Origin: Streptomyces longisporoflavus | GTDB taxonomy: Bacteria; Actinomycetota; Actinomycetes; Streptomycetales; Streptomycetaceae | Assembly (NCBI RefSeq): GCF_014649775.1 | Contig: NZ_BMTR01000010.1 | Span: 124,001-188,000 of the forward strand | DNA length: 64,000 nt | Direction of reading: 5' to 3' | Shown: piece by piece, positions 8,389-16,489 of the stretch | Numbering within the stretch: position 1 is the first letter of the stretch | Layout: each line of letters opens with the position of its first letter | The notes under the pieces: generated by a model | The model's input: only the letters and a program-made list of their open reading frames with translations | Database searches by the model: none | What the model was told of the DNA's origin: nothing | Made by a program: the position numbers and the translations under genes

Positions 8389-8882
8389 AGCGCCGCATCC
8401 TCGTCGGCGGCGCCCTGGCCGTGACCGCGGGGCTCGCCCTCGCGGGCTGCTCGGACGACTCGCCCGACAAAGCCGCCAAGGCCGACAAGGCCGCCGGCAA
8501 GCCCGAGCTCAAGGTCGCCGGCGCCTTCATGCCCGAGCCCGTCATGGACACCATGGCCTCAGGGTTCTTCACCGTCACGAACAAGGGCGGCGCCGACAAG
8601 CTCACCTCGGTCACCAGTGGGATCGCGAAGAAGGTCACGCTGCACAGCACCAAGGGCAACGCGATGAAGGAACAGAAGTCCTTCGACGTGCCCGCGAACG
8701 GCGAGCTCGACTTCGCGCGCGGCGCCAACCACCTCATGTTCGAGGACCTGAAACAGAAGCCGAAGCAGGGCGACAAGGTCGCCGTGACGCTGCACTTCGA
8801 GAAGTCGGACCCCATCGACGTCGAGATCCCGGTGAAGGCCGCCACGTACAACCCCAAGCCCGGCAAGCACACGTCGCACTGA
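8385..8882 (+). CDS. PCu(A)C-type copper chaperone lipoprotein
   Basis: Predicted extracytoplasmic copper(I) chaperone that passes metal to SCO1 or directly to cytochrome oxidase. The 165 residues include a lipoprotein signal ending LAGC (Cys near 21) and one PCu(A)C domain. Met-rich MPEPVMDTM, HSTKGNAM and NHLMFEDLK provide the His/Met ligands typical of the family. The GTG start overlaps the stop of the SCO1 gene. Fifteen bases separate its stop from the CopC-CopD gene, so this is the middle of an operon. Confidence 0.93.
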   Translation: MKRRILVGGALAVTAGLALAGCSDDSPDKAAKADKAAGKPELKVAGAFMPEPVMDTMASGFFTVTNKGGADKLTSVTSGIAKKVTLHSTKGNAMKEQKSFDVPANGELDFARGANHLMFEDLKQKPKQGDKVAVTLHFEKSDPIDVEIPVKAATYNPKPGKHTSH

Positions 8883-8896
8883 GGGACTGATCGCTG

Positions 8897-11014
8897 ATGC
8901 AGACCATCGCTCCCCGCAGTGGAGCTCGCTCCGGAGCCACCGGGGTTCGCTCCGGGGCCCCTGGAGTCCGCTCCGGGGCCGCCGCACGCCTCGGGATATC
9001 CCCCGGCGTCGGACGCCTCCTGCTCGTCGTCGCCGTCTTTCTCGGCGCGCTGCTCGGCACGGCGGCGCCCGCCTCCGCCCACGCGGCGCTGACGGGCAGC
9101 GACCCCAAGCAGGGAGCGGTGGTCGACAAGGCCCCCGCCACCGTCTCGCTGACCTTCTCCGAGAAGGTCGCCATGTCCGACGGCTCCGTACGGGTGCTCG
9201 ACCCGGCCGGCAAGCGCGTCGACACCGGCAAGACCAGTGACCTCGGGTCCAACACGTACGGCGTGAAGCTGCACAAGGGGCTGCCCGACGGCACCTTCAC
9301 CGTCGCCTATCAAGTCGTCTCCGCCGACAGCCACCCGATCTCCGGCGCCTTCACGTTCTCCGTGGGCGCGCCGTCCGACACCAAGGTCGCGCTGCCGGAC
9401 CAGGAGGCCGGCGGCGGGTTCGTCGGCGGTCTCTACGGCTTCGCGCGCTATCTCTCGTACGCCGGCTTCATCCTCGTGGTCGGCGGGGCGGCCTTCGTGC
9501 TCGGCTGCTGGCCGCGGGGCGCCGGGGTGCGGCCCGTGCAGCGGCTCGTGGTGTCCGGCTGGGTCACGCTCACCGCGTCCACCCTCGTGCTGCTGCTTCT
9601 GCGCGCGCCCTACACCGGGTCGGGCAAGATCGCCGACGCCTTCGACATGGCCAAGCTGGGCGACGTGCTCCAGACGAAGACCGGCGCCGCGCTGGTCTCA
9701 CGGCTGCTGCTGCTCGCCGCCGCCGCGCTCTTCATCGCGGTGCTCTTCGGTGCGTACGAGAAGCGGACCGACCCCAAGGAGCGCAAGGACCTCACCTTCG
9801 GGCTCGCGATCGGCGGCGGTGTCGTCGCCGCCGGGCTCGGCGCGACCTGGGCCATGGCCGAGCACGCGTCGACCGGTATCCAGGCCGGGCTCGCGATGCC
9901 CGTGGACATCGTGCACCTGCTTGCCGTCGCCGCCTGGCTCGGCGGGCTCTCGGCGCTCGTCGTCGCCCTCTACTTCGCGCCGTCGGTGGACGCAGCAGCG
10001 GTGCGGCGCTTCTCGCACGTGGCGTTCTGCAGCGTCGTCGCCCTGGCCGCGACGGGGCTCTACCAGTCGTGGCGGCAGGTCGGCTCGTGGTCGGCTCTGA
10101 CCGGTACGTGGTACGGACAGCTGCTGCTCATCAAGGTCGGCCTGGTCGTCGTCCTCGTCGGTGTCGCGGGGGTCTCGCGGCGCTGGACGGCACGGATCGC
10201 GGAGCAGTCGGGCGACGTGGCGCCGGAGGCAGCTGCGGCGACCGTCGTCGAGAAGCGCGCGGAGAGGAGTTCCGCCGCCAAGCGCACGGAGAAGAAGCCG
10301 GTGACGGTGCCTGCCGGGGGGACCGGCGCGGACTCCAAGGGATCGAACGACTCCAAAGAGCCCAAGGGGCCCAAGGAGCCGAAGGAACCGAAGGGGTCGA
10401 AGGGGTCGAACGAGCCGAAGGACGCCAAGAACTCCAAGGACCCCGAGCGTTCCGCCCAGCTCGCCCGCCAGCAGGCCGCCATGAGCACGGCCCGCGAGAA
10501 GCGCATCCGCGACGCCGACCCCAACCGCTCCGGCCTGCGCCGCTCGGTGCTCGCGGAGGCGGGCATCGCCGTGGTCCTGCTCGCCGTCACGACGGTCCTC
10601 ACCTCCACCGAGCCGGGGCGCACCGAGGAGGAGGCAGCCGCTTCGAAGACGGCCGCCGCCGCGCAGCGGTCCGGCCCGCTCACCCTCAAGTTCCCCTTCG
10701 ACACGGGCGCCGACGACGGCAAGGGCACCCTCCAGCTCGACCTGGACCCCGGCCGCACGGGCAGCAACGACATGCACATCTTCGTGAAGCGGCCGAACGG
10801 CAGCGCCTTCGACATCCCCGAGGTGAAGGTCTCCTTCACCCTCGAGTCGAAGGATGTCGGCCCGCTGCCTGTCGCTCCCGACCACATCGCCACCGGACAC
10901 TGGAGCTCCAGCGGGGTGCAGATTCCGATGGCAGGCAAGTGGAAGATCGCGGTGACCGTGCGCACCTCCGACATCGACCAAGTGACCGTGAACAAGAACG
11001 CGCAGATCGGCTGA
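8897..11014 (+). CDS. CopC-CopD fusion copper resistance/uptake protein with extra C-terminal domain
   Basis: Predicted copper importer. The 705 residues hold a signal region ending PASA, after which His62 opens the CopC domain (about 62-165; AHAALTGSDP). The CopD membrane domain follows (about 175-430, about eight helices). Next comes a Lys/Pro/Glu/Ser-rich repetitive linker (about 450-530), one more helix (about 550-570) and a soluble C-terminal domain (about 590-705) resembling FixH/YtkA-like folds. Odd: residues 8-31 are three seven-residue repeats of the type VRSGAPG, encoded by 21-bp DNA repeats ahead of the signal peptide. An internal start is possible. The gene is probably co-transcribed with pcuAC and the Dyp peroxidase. 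Confidence 0.9.
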   Translation: MQTIAPRSGARSGATGVRSGAPGVRSGAAARLGISPGVGRLLLVVAVFLGALLGTAAPASAHAALTGSDPKQGAVVDKAPATVSLTFSEKVAMSDGSVRVLDPAGKRVDTGKTSDLGSNTYGVKLHKGLPDGTFTVAYQVVSADSHPISGAFTFSVGAPSDTKVALPDQEAGGGFVGGLYGFARYLSYAGFILVVGGAAFVLGCWPRGAGVRPVQRLVVSGWVTLTASTLVLLLLRAPYTGSGKIADAFDMAKLGDVLQTKTGAALVSRLLLLAAAALFIAVLFGAYEKRTDPKERKDLTFGLAIGGGVVAAGLGATWAMAEHASTGIQAGLAMPVDIVHLLAVAAWLGGLSALVVALYFAPSVDAAAVRRFSHVAFCSVVALAATGLYQSWRQVGSWSALTGTWYGQLLLIKVGLVVVLVGVAGVSRRWTARIAEQSGDVAPEAAAATVVEKRAERSSAAKRTEKKPVTVPAGGTGADSKGSNDSKEPKGPKEPKEPKGSKGSNEPKDAKNSKDPERSAQLARQQAAMSTAREKRIRDADPNRSGLRRSVLAEAGIAVVLLAVTTVLTSTEPGRTEEEAAASKTAAAAQRSGPLTLKFPFDTGADDGKGTLQLDLDPGRTGSNDMHIFVKRPNGSAFDIPEVKVSFTLESKDVGPLPVAPDHIATGHWSSSGVQIPMAGKWKIAVTVRTSDIDQVTVNKNAQIG

Positions 11015-11025
11015 ACGGAACCACC

Positions 11026-12258
11026 ATGGCGGACAACGGGATTTCGAGGCGGCGGCTGCTCGGCACCGCCGGCGCCACCGGTCTCGCGCTCGGCGCGGCG
11101 GGCGGTGCCGCCGGATATGCCGCGGCACCCTCGGAGACCCCCGAGCAGACGCCGTCGCTGGCGTCGCTTGGCGCGGACACGGTCATGTTTCACGGGAAAC
11201 ATCAGCCCGGCATCACCACGCCCCTCCAGTCCCGCGGCCATCTGGTGGCGTTCGACCTGACGGCGGGCGCGGGCCGCAAGGAGGCCGCCGCCCTGCTGCG
11301 ACGCTGGTCGGCGACGGCCGAACGGCTGATGGCGGGCAAGGCCCCGGCGGGCGAGGACACGGACGTCGCCAGGGACGCGGGCCCCTCGTCGTTGAGCGTC
11401 ACCTTCGGCTTCGGGCACAGCTTCTTCGGGCGCACCGGCCTGGAGAAGCAGCGGCCTTCGGCGCTCGATCCGCTGCCGGACTTCTCCTCCGACCACCTCG
11501 ACAAGGCGCGCAGCGACGGCGACCTGTGGGTGCAGATCGGCGCGAACGACCCGCTCGTCGCCTTCCACGCGCTGCGCGCGATCCAGAAGGAGGCGGGTGA
11601 CGCGGCCCGGGTGCGCTGGCAGATGAACGGCTTCAACCGTTCGCCCGGCGCGACCGCGCGGCCGATGACGACGCGCAATCTCATGGGTCAGATCGACGGC
11701 TCGAACAACCCGAAGCCGTCGGACGACGACTTCGAACGGCGGATCTTCGTGCCCGCGAGCGGCGACCCGCAGTGGATGGCCGGCGGCTCGTACGTCGTCG
11801 TACGCCGCATCCGGATGCTCCTCGACGACTGGGAGAAGCTCGGCGTCAAGGACCAGGAGGCCGTCATCGGGCGCCACAAGTCGGACGGCTCACCGCTGAC
11901 CGGCGGTACGGAGACCACCGAGCCGAAGCTGGACAAGGCGGGCGCGGACGGCGAGTACGTCATCGCACTCAACGCCCACGCCCGCATCACCCGACCCGAC
12001 CAGAACGGCGGCTCCGCGATGCTGCGCCGCCCGTACTCGTACCACGACGGCTTCGACAAGAACGGGGAGCCGGACGCGGGCCTGCTCTTCGTCTGCTGGC
12101 AGGCCGACCCGCTGCGCGGCTTCGTGCCGGTGCAGCGCAAGCTCGACCGGGGCGACGCGCTCTCGAAGTTCATCCGCCACGAGGCGAGCGGCCTGTTCGC
12201 GGTGCCCGGCGGGGCGGCGAAGGGCGAGTACGTGGGGCAGCGGCTGCTGGAGGGGTAA
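11026..12258 (+). CDS. Dyp-type haem peroxidase (EfeB-like), Tat-exported
   Basis: Predicted secreted haem peroxidase. The 410 residues start at ATG 11026, eleven bases after copCD. A twin-arginine signal (SRRRLLG, residues 6-12) precedes a hydrophobic Ala/Gly stretch. The Dyp signature GQIDGSNNP places the catalytic Asp near 224, and the proximal haem ligand is His near 318 (NAHARI). Position at the end of the copper operon is typical in Streptomyces, where DtpA-like peroxidases have been tied to copper-dependent oxidase maturation; that role here is inferred from family precedent. A one-mismatch parS site lies inside the gene at 11186. Nothing suggests a defect. Confidence 0.93.
   Translation: MADNGISRRRLLGTAGATGLALGAAGGAAGYAAAPSETPEQTPSLASLGADTVMFHGKHQPGITTPLQSRGHLVAFDLTAGAGRKEAAALLRRWSATAERLMAGKAPAGEDTDVARDAGPSSLSVTFGFGHSFFGRTGLEKQRPSALDPLPDFSSDHLDKARSDGDLWVQIGANDPLVAFHALRAIQKEAGDAARVRWQMNGFNRSPGATARPMTTRNLMGQIDGSNNPKPSDDDFERRIFVPASGDPQWMAGGSYVVVRRIRMLLDDWEKLGVKDQEAVIGRHKSDGSPLTGGTETTEPKLDKAGADGEYVIALNAHARITRPDQNGGSAMLRRPYSYHDGFDKNGEPDAGLLFVCWQADPLRGFVPVQRKLDRGDALSKFIRHEASGLFAVPGGAAKGEYVGQRLLEG
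11186..11201. other. parS-like ParB site, one mismatch, inside the Dyp gene
   Basis: TGTTTCACGGGAAACA differs from the perfect parS palindrome TGTTTCACGTGAAACA at one position. It lies inside the coding region, where it encodes MFHGKH. As a single degenerate copy in coding DNA it is weaker than the other sites, but it falls in the expected oriC-side region. Confidence 0.5.
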
Positions 12259-12331
12259 GGCCGGGTTTCGTACGTGTGCGGGGGCGGGCGTCGCTTCGTG
12301 AGACGCGTGAGCCGTGCCACGGGCAGGCCAT

Positions 12332-12337
12332 TAGGGT
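12332..12337 (+). promoter_or_regulatory. Probable -10 element giving a leaderless pheA mRNA
   Basis: TAGGGT ends seven bases before the pheA ATG. A transcript beginning seven bases downstream would start at the initiation codon, and no ribosome site is visible. Confidence 0.4.
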
Positions 12338-12343
12338 GACGGT

Positions 12344-13279
12344 ATGTCGGCGATGCGCTACACCTATCTCGGACCCGAGGGCACCTTCACCGAAGCGGCC
12401 CTCCGCACGCTCCCGGAAGCGGCCACCAGGGAGCTCGTCCCGATGGTGTCCGTGCCGGCCGCGCTCGACGCGGTCCGCACGGGTGACGCGGCGGCGGCGC
12501 TCGTGCCGATCGAGAACTCCGTCGAGGGCGGCGTCACGACCACCGTCGACGAGCTCGCCAAGGGCGCACCCTTGATGATCTACCGCGAGGTCGTCCTGCC
12601 GATCGCCTTTGCCCTGCTCGTACGGCCGGGTACGCAGATCAAGGACATCAAGACGGTGACCGGCCACCCCGTGGCCCAGCCGCAGGTCCGCAACTGGCTC
12701 GCCGCGAACCTCCCCGACGCCCTGTGGGAATCGGCGGCCTCGAACGCGGACGGCGCCCGTCTGGTGCAGGAGGGGCGCTTCGACGCGGCCTTCGCGGGCG
12801 AGTTCGCGGCGGCGACGTACGGCCTCGAACCGCTGGTCCGCGAGATCCACGACGCGGCGACCGCCGAGACCCGCTTCGTCCTGGTCGGCCGCCCGGCCCG
12901 GCCCGCCGCGCCGACCGGTGCGGACAAGACCTCGGTGGTCATCTGGCTCGGCGACGACCACCCCGGCGCCCTGCTCGAACTGCTCCAGGAGTTCGCCGTA
13001 CGCGGGGTCAACCTGATGCGGATCGAATCGCGGCCCACCGGCAAGCGCATCGGCAACTACTGCTTCTCCGTGGACGCGGAGGGCCACATCACCGACCGCC
13101 GTGTGGGCGAGGCGCTGATGGGGCTCAAGCGGATCTGCCCGCAGGTGCGCTTCCTCGGGTCGTATCCCCGGGCGGGGGTGGCGCCCGCCGACGTGCGGCC
13201 GCTGCGGCCCGGTACGACCGACGGCGAGTTCCTGGCCGCGTCGGACTGGCTGACCCAGTGCCAGGACGGCCGGTTCTGA
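12344..13279 (+). CDS. pheA: Prephenate dehydratase
   Basis: Converts prephenate to phenylpyruvate in phenylalanine synthesis, in the cytosol. The 311 residues hold a PDT domain (about 4-185), opening with TYLGPEGTFTEAAL and containing the catalytic Thr-Arg-Phe near 176-178 (ETRFVLVGRP). A C-terminal ACT regulatory domain (about 198-280) has ESRP near 228, the phenylalanine-binding motif. There is no chorismate mutase domain, as in other actinobacteria. Start chosen at ATG 12344, preceded by a TAGGGT -10 element. The 3' end is followed by tandem 24-bp repeats and then a DnaA-box cluster. Confidence 0.96.
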   Translation: MSAMRYTYLGPEGTFTEAALRTLPEAATRELVPMVSVPAALDAVRTGDAAAALVPIENSVEGGVTTTVDELAKGAPLMIYREVVLPIAFALLVRPGTQIKDIKTVTGHPVAQPQVRNWLAANLPDALWESAASNADGARLVQEGRFDAAFAGEFAAATYGLEPLVREIHDAATAETRFVLVGRPARPAAPTGADKTSVVIWLGDDHPGALLELLQEFAVRGVNLMRIESRPTGKRIGNYCFSVDAEGHITDRRVGEALMGLKRICPQVRFLGSYPRAGVAPADVRPLRPGTTDGEFLAASDWLTQCQDGRF

Positions 13280-13302
13280 GCGTCGTCGACTGCCTTGGCC
13301 GC

Positions 13303-13398
13303 GACGTGGCCGTCGGTGTTACCCGCGACGTCGTCAGTGGTCTTGCCTGTGCCGTCGTCAGCGGTCTTACCTGTGCTGTCGTAAGCGGTCTTACCTGC
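13303..13398. repeat. Four tandem 24-bp units after pheA
   Basis: Units at 13303, 13327, 13351 and 13375 share the core GTCGTCAGcGGTCTTaCCTGT. The last three are close copies; the first is degenerate. The array begins 23 bases after the pheA stop and ends just before the first DnaA boxes. I see no open frame or hairpin function. Confidence 0.8.
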
Positions 13399-13407
13399 TG
13401 ATTTACG

Positions 13408-13718
13408 TTGTCCACAAAGTTATCCACAGGCCCTGTTCTCGACCTGGGGACAAGTCGACAACGAAGCATGACATGGTCGACAAATCGGCCTACACCCCAC
13501 AAGTCCGTCCACAGCCTCGCACGTCACCCCTCGTCCACCCTTTTCCATTGATCAACTCTTTGGGGCGAACCATTTCCACTCGAAAGTGGTTGTGAGGGTG
13601 GTTTGGGACCGGAATCCTTCGCCGCGCATGCGGCTTTCGGAACGATCTCTTCAGGCATCCACAGATCTTTCGCACAGCCTGTGGATAACTTTTCCGGAGT
13701 GGATATTCCTGTGGACAA
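13408..13718. promoter_or_regulatory. DnaA-box cluster between pheA and serS
   Basis: Four perfect nine-base DnaA boxes: TTGTCCACA at 13408-13416 and TTATCCACA at 13420-13428 on the plus strand, and TGTGGATAA at 13680-13688 and TGTGGACAA at 13710-13718 (minus-strand boxes). The two pairs face each other across about 250 bases. Near-matches lie between them (TGGGGACAA 13445-13453, CCGTCCACA 13505-13513, GCATCCACA 13655-13663). The 679-bp gap 13280-13958 has no plausible gene. TTGTCCACA is the consensus box of Streptomyces. Binding by DnaA is inferred; the boxes are seen. Confidence 0.8.
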
Positions 13719-13946
13719 CCGGCCCGCCAAGTCCCGCTCCCCGCAAGGGGATCGAGTCAACGGGGCGCGTCCCCTCTGCCCCGTTCCGGGGAGTGACGAC
13801 CTTTCGATTGACCGGGGTGTGCTGATGTACTGGGCGACCACGGGACGACCCGCGAGGCGGGGTGCCTTCCGGAATTCCCATTCCGGCAAATCAACCATAA
13901 CGCCACAGAATGAAATACCGAGTCGAGAGCCGGAACCGCTCGACGG

Positions 13947-13952
13947 TAGCCT
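13947..13952 (+). promoter_or_regulatory. Probable -10 element giving a leaderless serS mRNA
   Basis: TAGCCT ends six bases before the serS GTG, so transcription probably starts at the first base of the start codon. No ribosome site is present. Confidence 0.4.
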
Positions 13953-13958
13953 GGTGGG

Positions 13959-15248
13959 GTGATTGACCTTCGCCTGCTCCGTGAGGACCCCGACCGTGTT
14001 CGCGCCTCCCAGCGCGCCCGTGGAGAGGACGTCGCACTCGTCGACGCCCTGCTCTCCGCCGACGAGCGGCGCAGGTCGTCCGGGCTCCGCTTCGACGAGC
14101 TCCGTTCCGAGCAGAAGGCGCTCGGCAAGCTCATCCCCAAGGCCTCGGGTGACGAGAAGGCCGAGCTCCTGGAGAAGGCCGGCGAACTCTCCGCCGCCGT
14201 CAAGGCGGCCAACGCCGCGCAGGACGAGGCCGACGAGGAGACCAAGCGCCTGCTCGGCCAGCTGGGCAACCTCGTCCACCCGGACGTCCCGGTCGGCGGC
14301 GAGGAGGACTTCGTCGTCCTCGACACGATCGGCACCCCGCGCGACTTCGCGGCCGAGGGCTTCGAGCCCAAGGACCACCTGGAGCTCGGCGAGGCGCTCG
14401 GCGCCATCGACGTCGAGCGCGGCGCGAAGGTCTCGGGATCGCGCTTCTACTACCTCACGGGTGTCGGTGCCCTGCTCGAACTGGCCCTGGTGAACGCGGC
14501 GATCGCGCAGGCGACGGAGGCCGGGTTCATCCCGATGCTGACGCCCGCGCTCGTCCGCCCGCGCGCCATGGAGGGCACGGGCTTCCTCGGCCAGGCCGCC
14601 GAGAACGTCTACCACCTGGAGAAGGACGACTACTACCTGGTCGGCACCTCCGAGGTCCCGCTCGCGGCGTACCACATGGACGAGATCATCGACGCCGACA
14701 AGCTGCCCCTGCGGTACGCGGGCTTCTCGCCCTGCTTCCGCCGCGAGGCCGGCACGTACGGCAAGGACACCCGCGGCATCTTCCGCGTGCACCAGTTCGA
14801 CAAGGTCGAGATGTTCTCGTACGTCGACCCGGCGGACGCCGAGAACGAGCACCAGCGGCTCCTGGAGTGGGAGAAGCAGTGGCTGACCGGCCTCGGTCTG
14901 CCGTTCCAGGTGATCGACGTGGCCACGGGCGACCTGGGCGCCTCGGCCTCGCGGAAGTTCGACTGCGAGGCGTGGATCCCGACGCAGGGCAAGTTCCGCG
15001 AGCTGACCTCCGCGTCGAACTGCGACAGCTTCCAGTCGCGCCGTCTGTCGATCCGGATGCGCGACGAGAGCGACGGCAAGAAGGTGACGCAGCCGCTCGC
15101 GACGCTGAACGGCACGCTCTGCGCCGTCCCGCGCACGATCGTCGCCCTCCTGGAGAACCACCAGCAGGCCGACGGCTCCGTGTGGGTCCCCGAGGTGCTG
15201 CGTCCGTACCTGGGGGGACGAGAGATCTTGGAGCCCATCAACAAGTGA
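13959..15248 (+). CDS. serS: Seryl-tRNA synthetase
   Basis: Charges tRNA-Ser with serine in the cytosol. The 429 residues begin MIDLRLLRE and have the N-terminal coiled-coil arm (about 25-110, rich in Lys/Glu/Ala) that grips the long variable arm of tRNA-Ser. The class II catalytic domain follows, with motif 1 near GSRFYYLTG, motif 2 near residue 260 (FRREAGTYGKDTRG) and motif 3 near 390 (PRTIVALLEN). The GTG start at 13959 follows a TAGCCT -10 element and looks leaderless. A HAD hydrolase gene overlaps its stop by four bases. A tRNA-Ser gene lies 0.9 kb downstream on the other strand. Confidence 0.97.
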   Translation: MIDLRLLREDPDRVRASQRARGEDVALVDALLSADERRRSSGLRFDELRSEQKALGKLIPKASGDEKAELLEKAGELSAAVKAANAAQDEADEETKRLLGQLGNLVHPDVPVGGEEDFVVLDTIGTPRDFAAEGFEPKDHLELGEALGAIDVERGAKVSGSRFYYLTGVGALLELALVNAAIAQATEAGFIPMLTPALVRPRAMEGTGFLGQAAENVYHLEKDDYYLVGTSEVPLAAYHMDEIIDADKLPLRYAGFSPCFRREAGTYGKDTRGIFRVHQFDKVEMFSYVDPADAENEHQRLLEWEKQWLTGLGLPFQVIDVATGDLGASASRKFDCEAWIPTQGKFRELTSASNCDSFQSRRLSIRMRDESDGKKVTQPLATLNGTLCAVPRTIVALLENHQQADGSVWVPEVLRPYLGGREILEPINK

Positions 15249-16069
15249 GTCACCCTGCTCCCGCCACGCCGTCCTTCCCGTACAAACTCGTCGCGACCGA
15301 CCTCGACGGAACGCTCCTGCGCTCCGACGACACGGTCTCGGCGCGTACGCGCGACGCGCTCACCGCGGCCACCGCGGCGGGCGCCGCGCACATCATCGTC
15401 ACCGGTCGTGCCGTGCCCTGGACCCGGCACATCCTCGACGATCTGGGCTATGACGGCCTCGCGGTGTGCGGGCAGGGCGCGCAGGTCTACCACGCGGGCG
15501 AGCACCGGCTGCTCACGTCGGTCACGCTCGACCGGCAGCTGGCCGGTATCGCCCTCGCCAAGATAGAGGCGGAGATCGGCCCGCTGGCGCTGGCCGCGAG
15601 CCGCGACGGTCTCGACGGCGAGGTGATCGTCGGCCCCGGGTACGTGGTGCAGGACGGCCCGCTGCCCGCCGTGCCGTTCACGGATGTCGCCGAGCTGTGG
15701 GCGGCTCCGCTGAACAAGGTGTACGTCCAGCATCCCGGCCTGAGCGACGACGAGCTCGCCTCGGTGGCGCGGCAGGTGGCGGGCGGCCTGGTCGGCGTCA
15801 CGATGGCCGGTGAGGGCATCGTCGAACTGCTCCCCCTCGGCCTCTCCAAGGCCACGGGTCTGTCCCTCGCGGCCCGCCGCCTGGGCGCGAAGGCCGCGGA
15901 CACGATCGCCTTCGGGGACATGCCCAACGACATCCCGATGTTCGGCTGGGCGGCACACGGCGTGGCGATGTCCAACGCCCACGAGGAACTCAAGGCGGTC
16001 GCGGACGAGGTGACGGCGTCGAACGAGGACGACGGCATCGCGGCGGTGCTCGAGCGTTTCCTGGCCTGA
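15245..16069 (+). CDS. HAD-superfamily hydrolase, Cof/HAD-IIB type
   Basis: Predicted cytosolic phosphatase of the Cof subfamily, typically acting on sugar phosphates or flavin-type phosphates. The 274 residues start at GTG 15245, which overlaps the serS stop (GTGA), so translation is coupled to serS. Motif I is DLDGTLL (nucleophile Asp near 19), motif II TGRA, and motif IV GDMPNDIPMF (Asp near 225 and 229). The IIB cap lies between. Homologue of the HAD protein at 25632. The substrate is unknown; the serS pairing is common in Streptomyces and does not reveal it. Confidence 0.9.
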   Translation: MSHPAPATPSFPYKLVATDLDGTLLRSDDTVSARTRDALTAATAAGAAHIIVTGRAVPWTRHILDDLGYDGLAVCGQGAQVYHAGEHRLLTSVTLDRQLAGIALAKIEAEIGPLALAASRDGLDGEVIVGPGYVVQDGPLPAVPFTDVAELWAAPLNKVYVQHPGLSDDELASVARQVAGGLVGVTMAGEGIVELLPLGLSKATGLSLAARRLGAKAADTIAFGDMPNDIPMFGWAAHGVAMSNAHEELKAVADEVTASNEDDGIAAVLERFLA

Positions 16070-16078
16070 GGCCGCCTC

Positions 16079-16107
16079 TCCGGGGCCGCGCGCGGGCGGG
16101 CCCCGGA
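16079..16107. terminator. Bidirectional terminator between HAD gene and tRNA-Ser
   Basis: TCCGGGGCC (16079-16087) and GGCCCCGGA (16099-16107) form a perfect nine-pair stem around an 11-base GC loop. It lies after the HAD stop and 17 bases past the 3' end of the tRNA gene, so it can serve both strands. Confidence 0.75.
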
Positions 16108-16124
16108 TCGGTGCAACGTCTTGC

Positions 16125-16212
<88 letters not shown>

Positions 16213-16447
16213 GGGTGGGCGACCCGCGCAGCGAGTGCGCGCTCGAAGCGGCCGCCCCGGGTATCTCCCCCGTGGGCGGGGCTCTACGGAGTGAGTAACT
16301 ACTCCGGAGCCTGCCGCGGGCTGCCCTGCCGGGAACTCGACGGACTACTGACGGACACGTCGGCTCCTCTCCCGGTATGCGGGCGCCAGGGTCGTGGCGC
16401 GGTGACACGACTACTGTGCCCGCGCCCCCACCTCGCCCGCCACCGAA

Positions 16448-16489
16448 TTAATTGCTCACTCCTCCCCGTTAATTGCCTACTCCTCCCCG
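16448..16489. repeat. 21-bp tandem duplication across the ABC permease stop codon
   Basis: Two adjacent 21-base units (16448-16468 and 16469-16489) match at 19 positions. The right-hand copy holds the last codons and stop of the permease gene (GEE-stop on the minus strand). The left-hand copy repeats them downstream with its own stop. The remaining sequence from 16213 to 16447 holds the tRNA upstream region and nothing else I can name. Confidence 0.8.

Noticed and set aside
13719..13958. T-box leader upstream of serS
   Set aside because: No T-box sequence or specifier hairpin seen, and the -10 position suggests a leaderless transcript.
16213..16476. Integrated element next to tRNA-Ser
   Set aside because: No duplicated tRNA 3' end, integrase or composition shift; neighbours are core genes.
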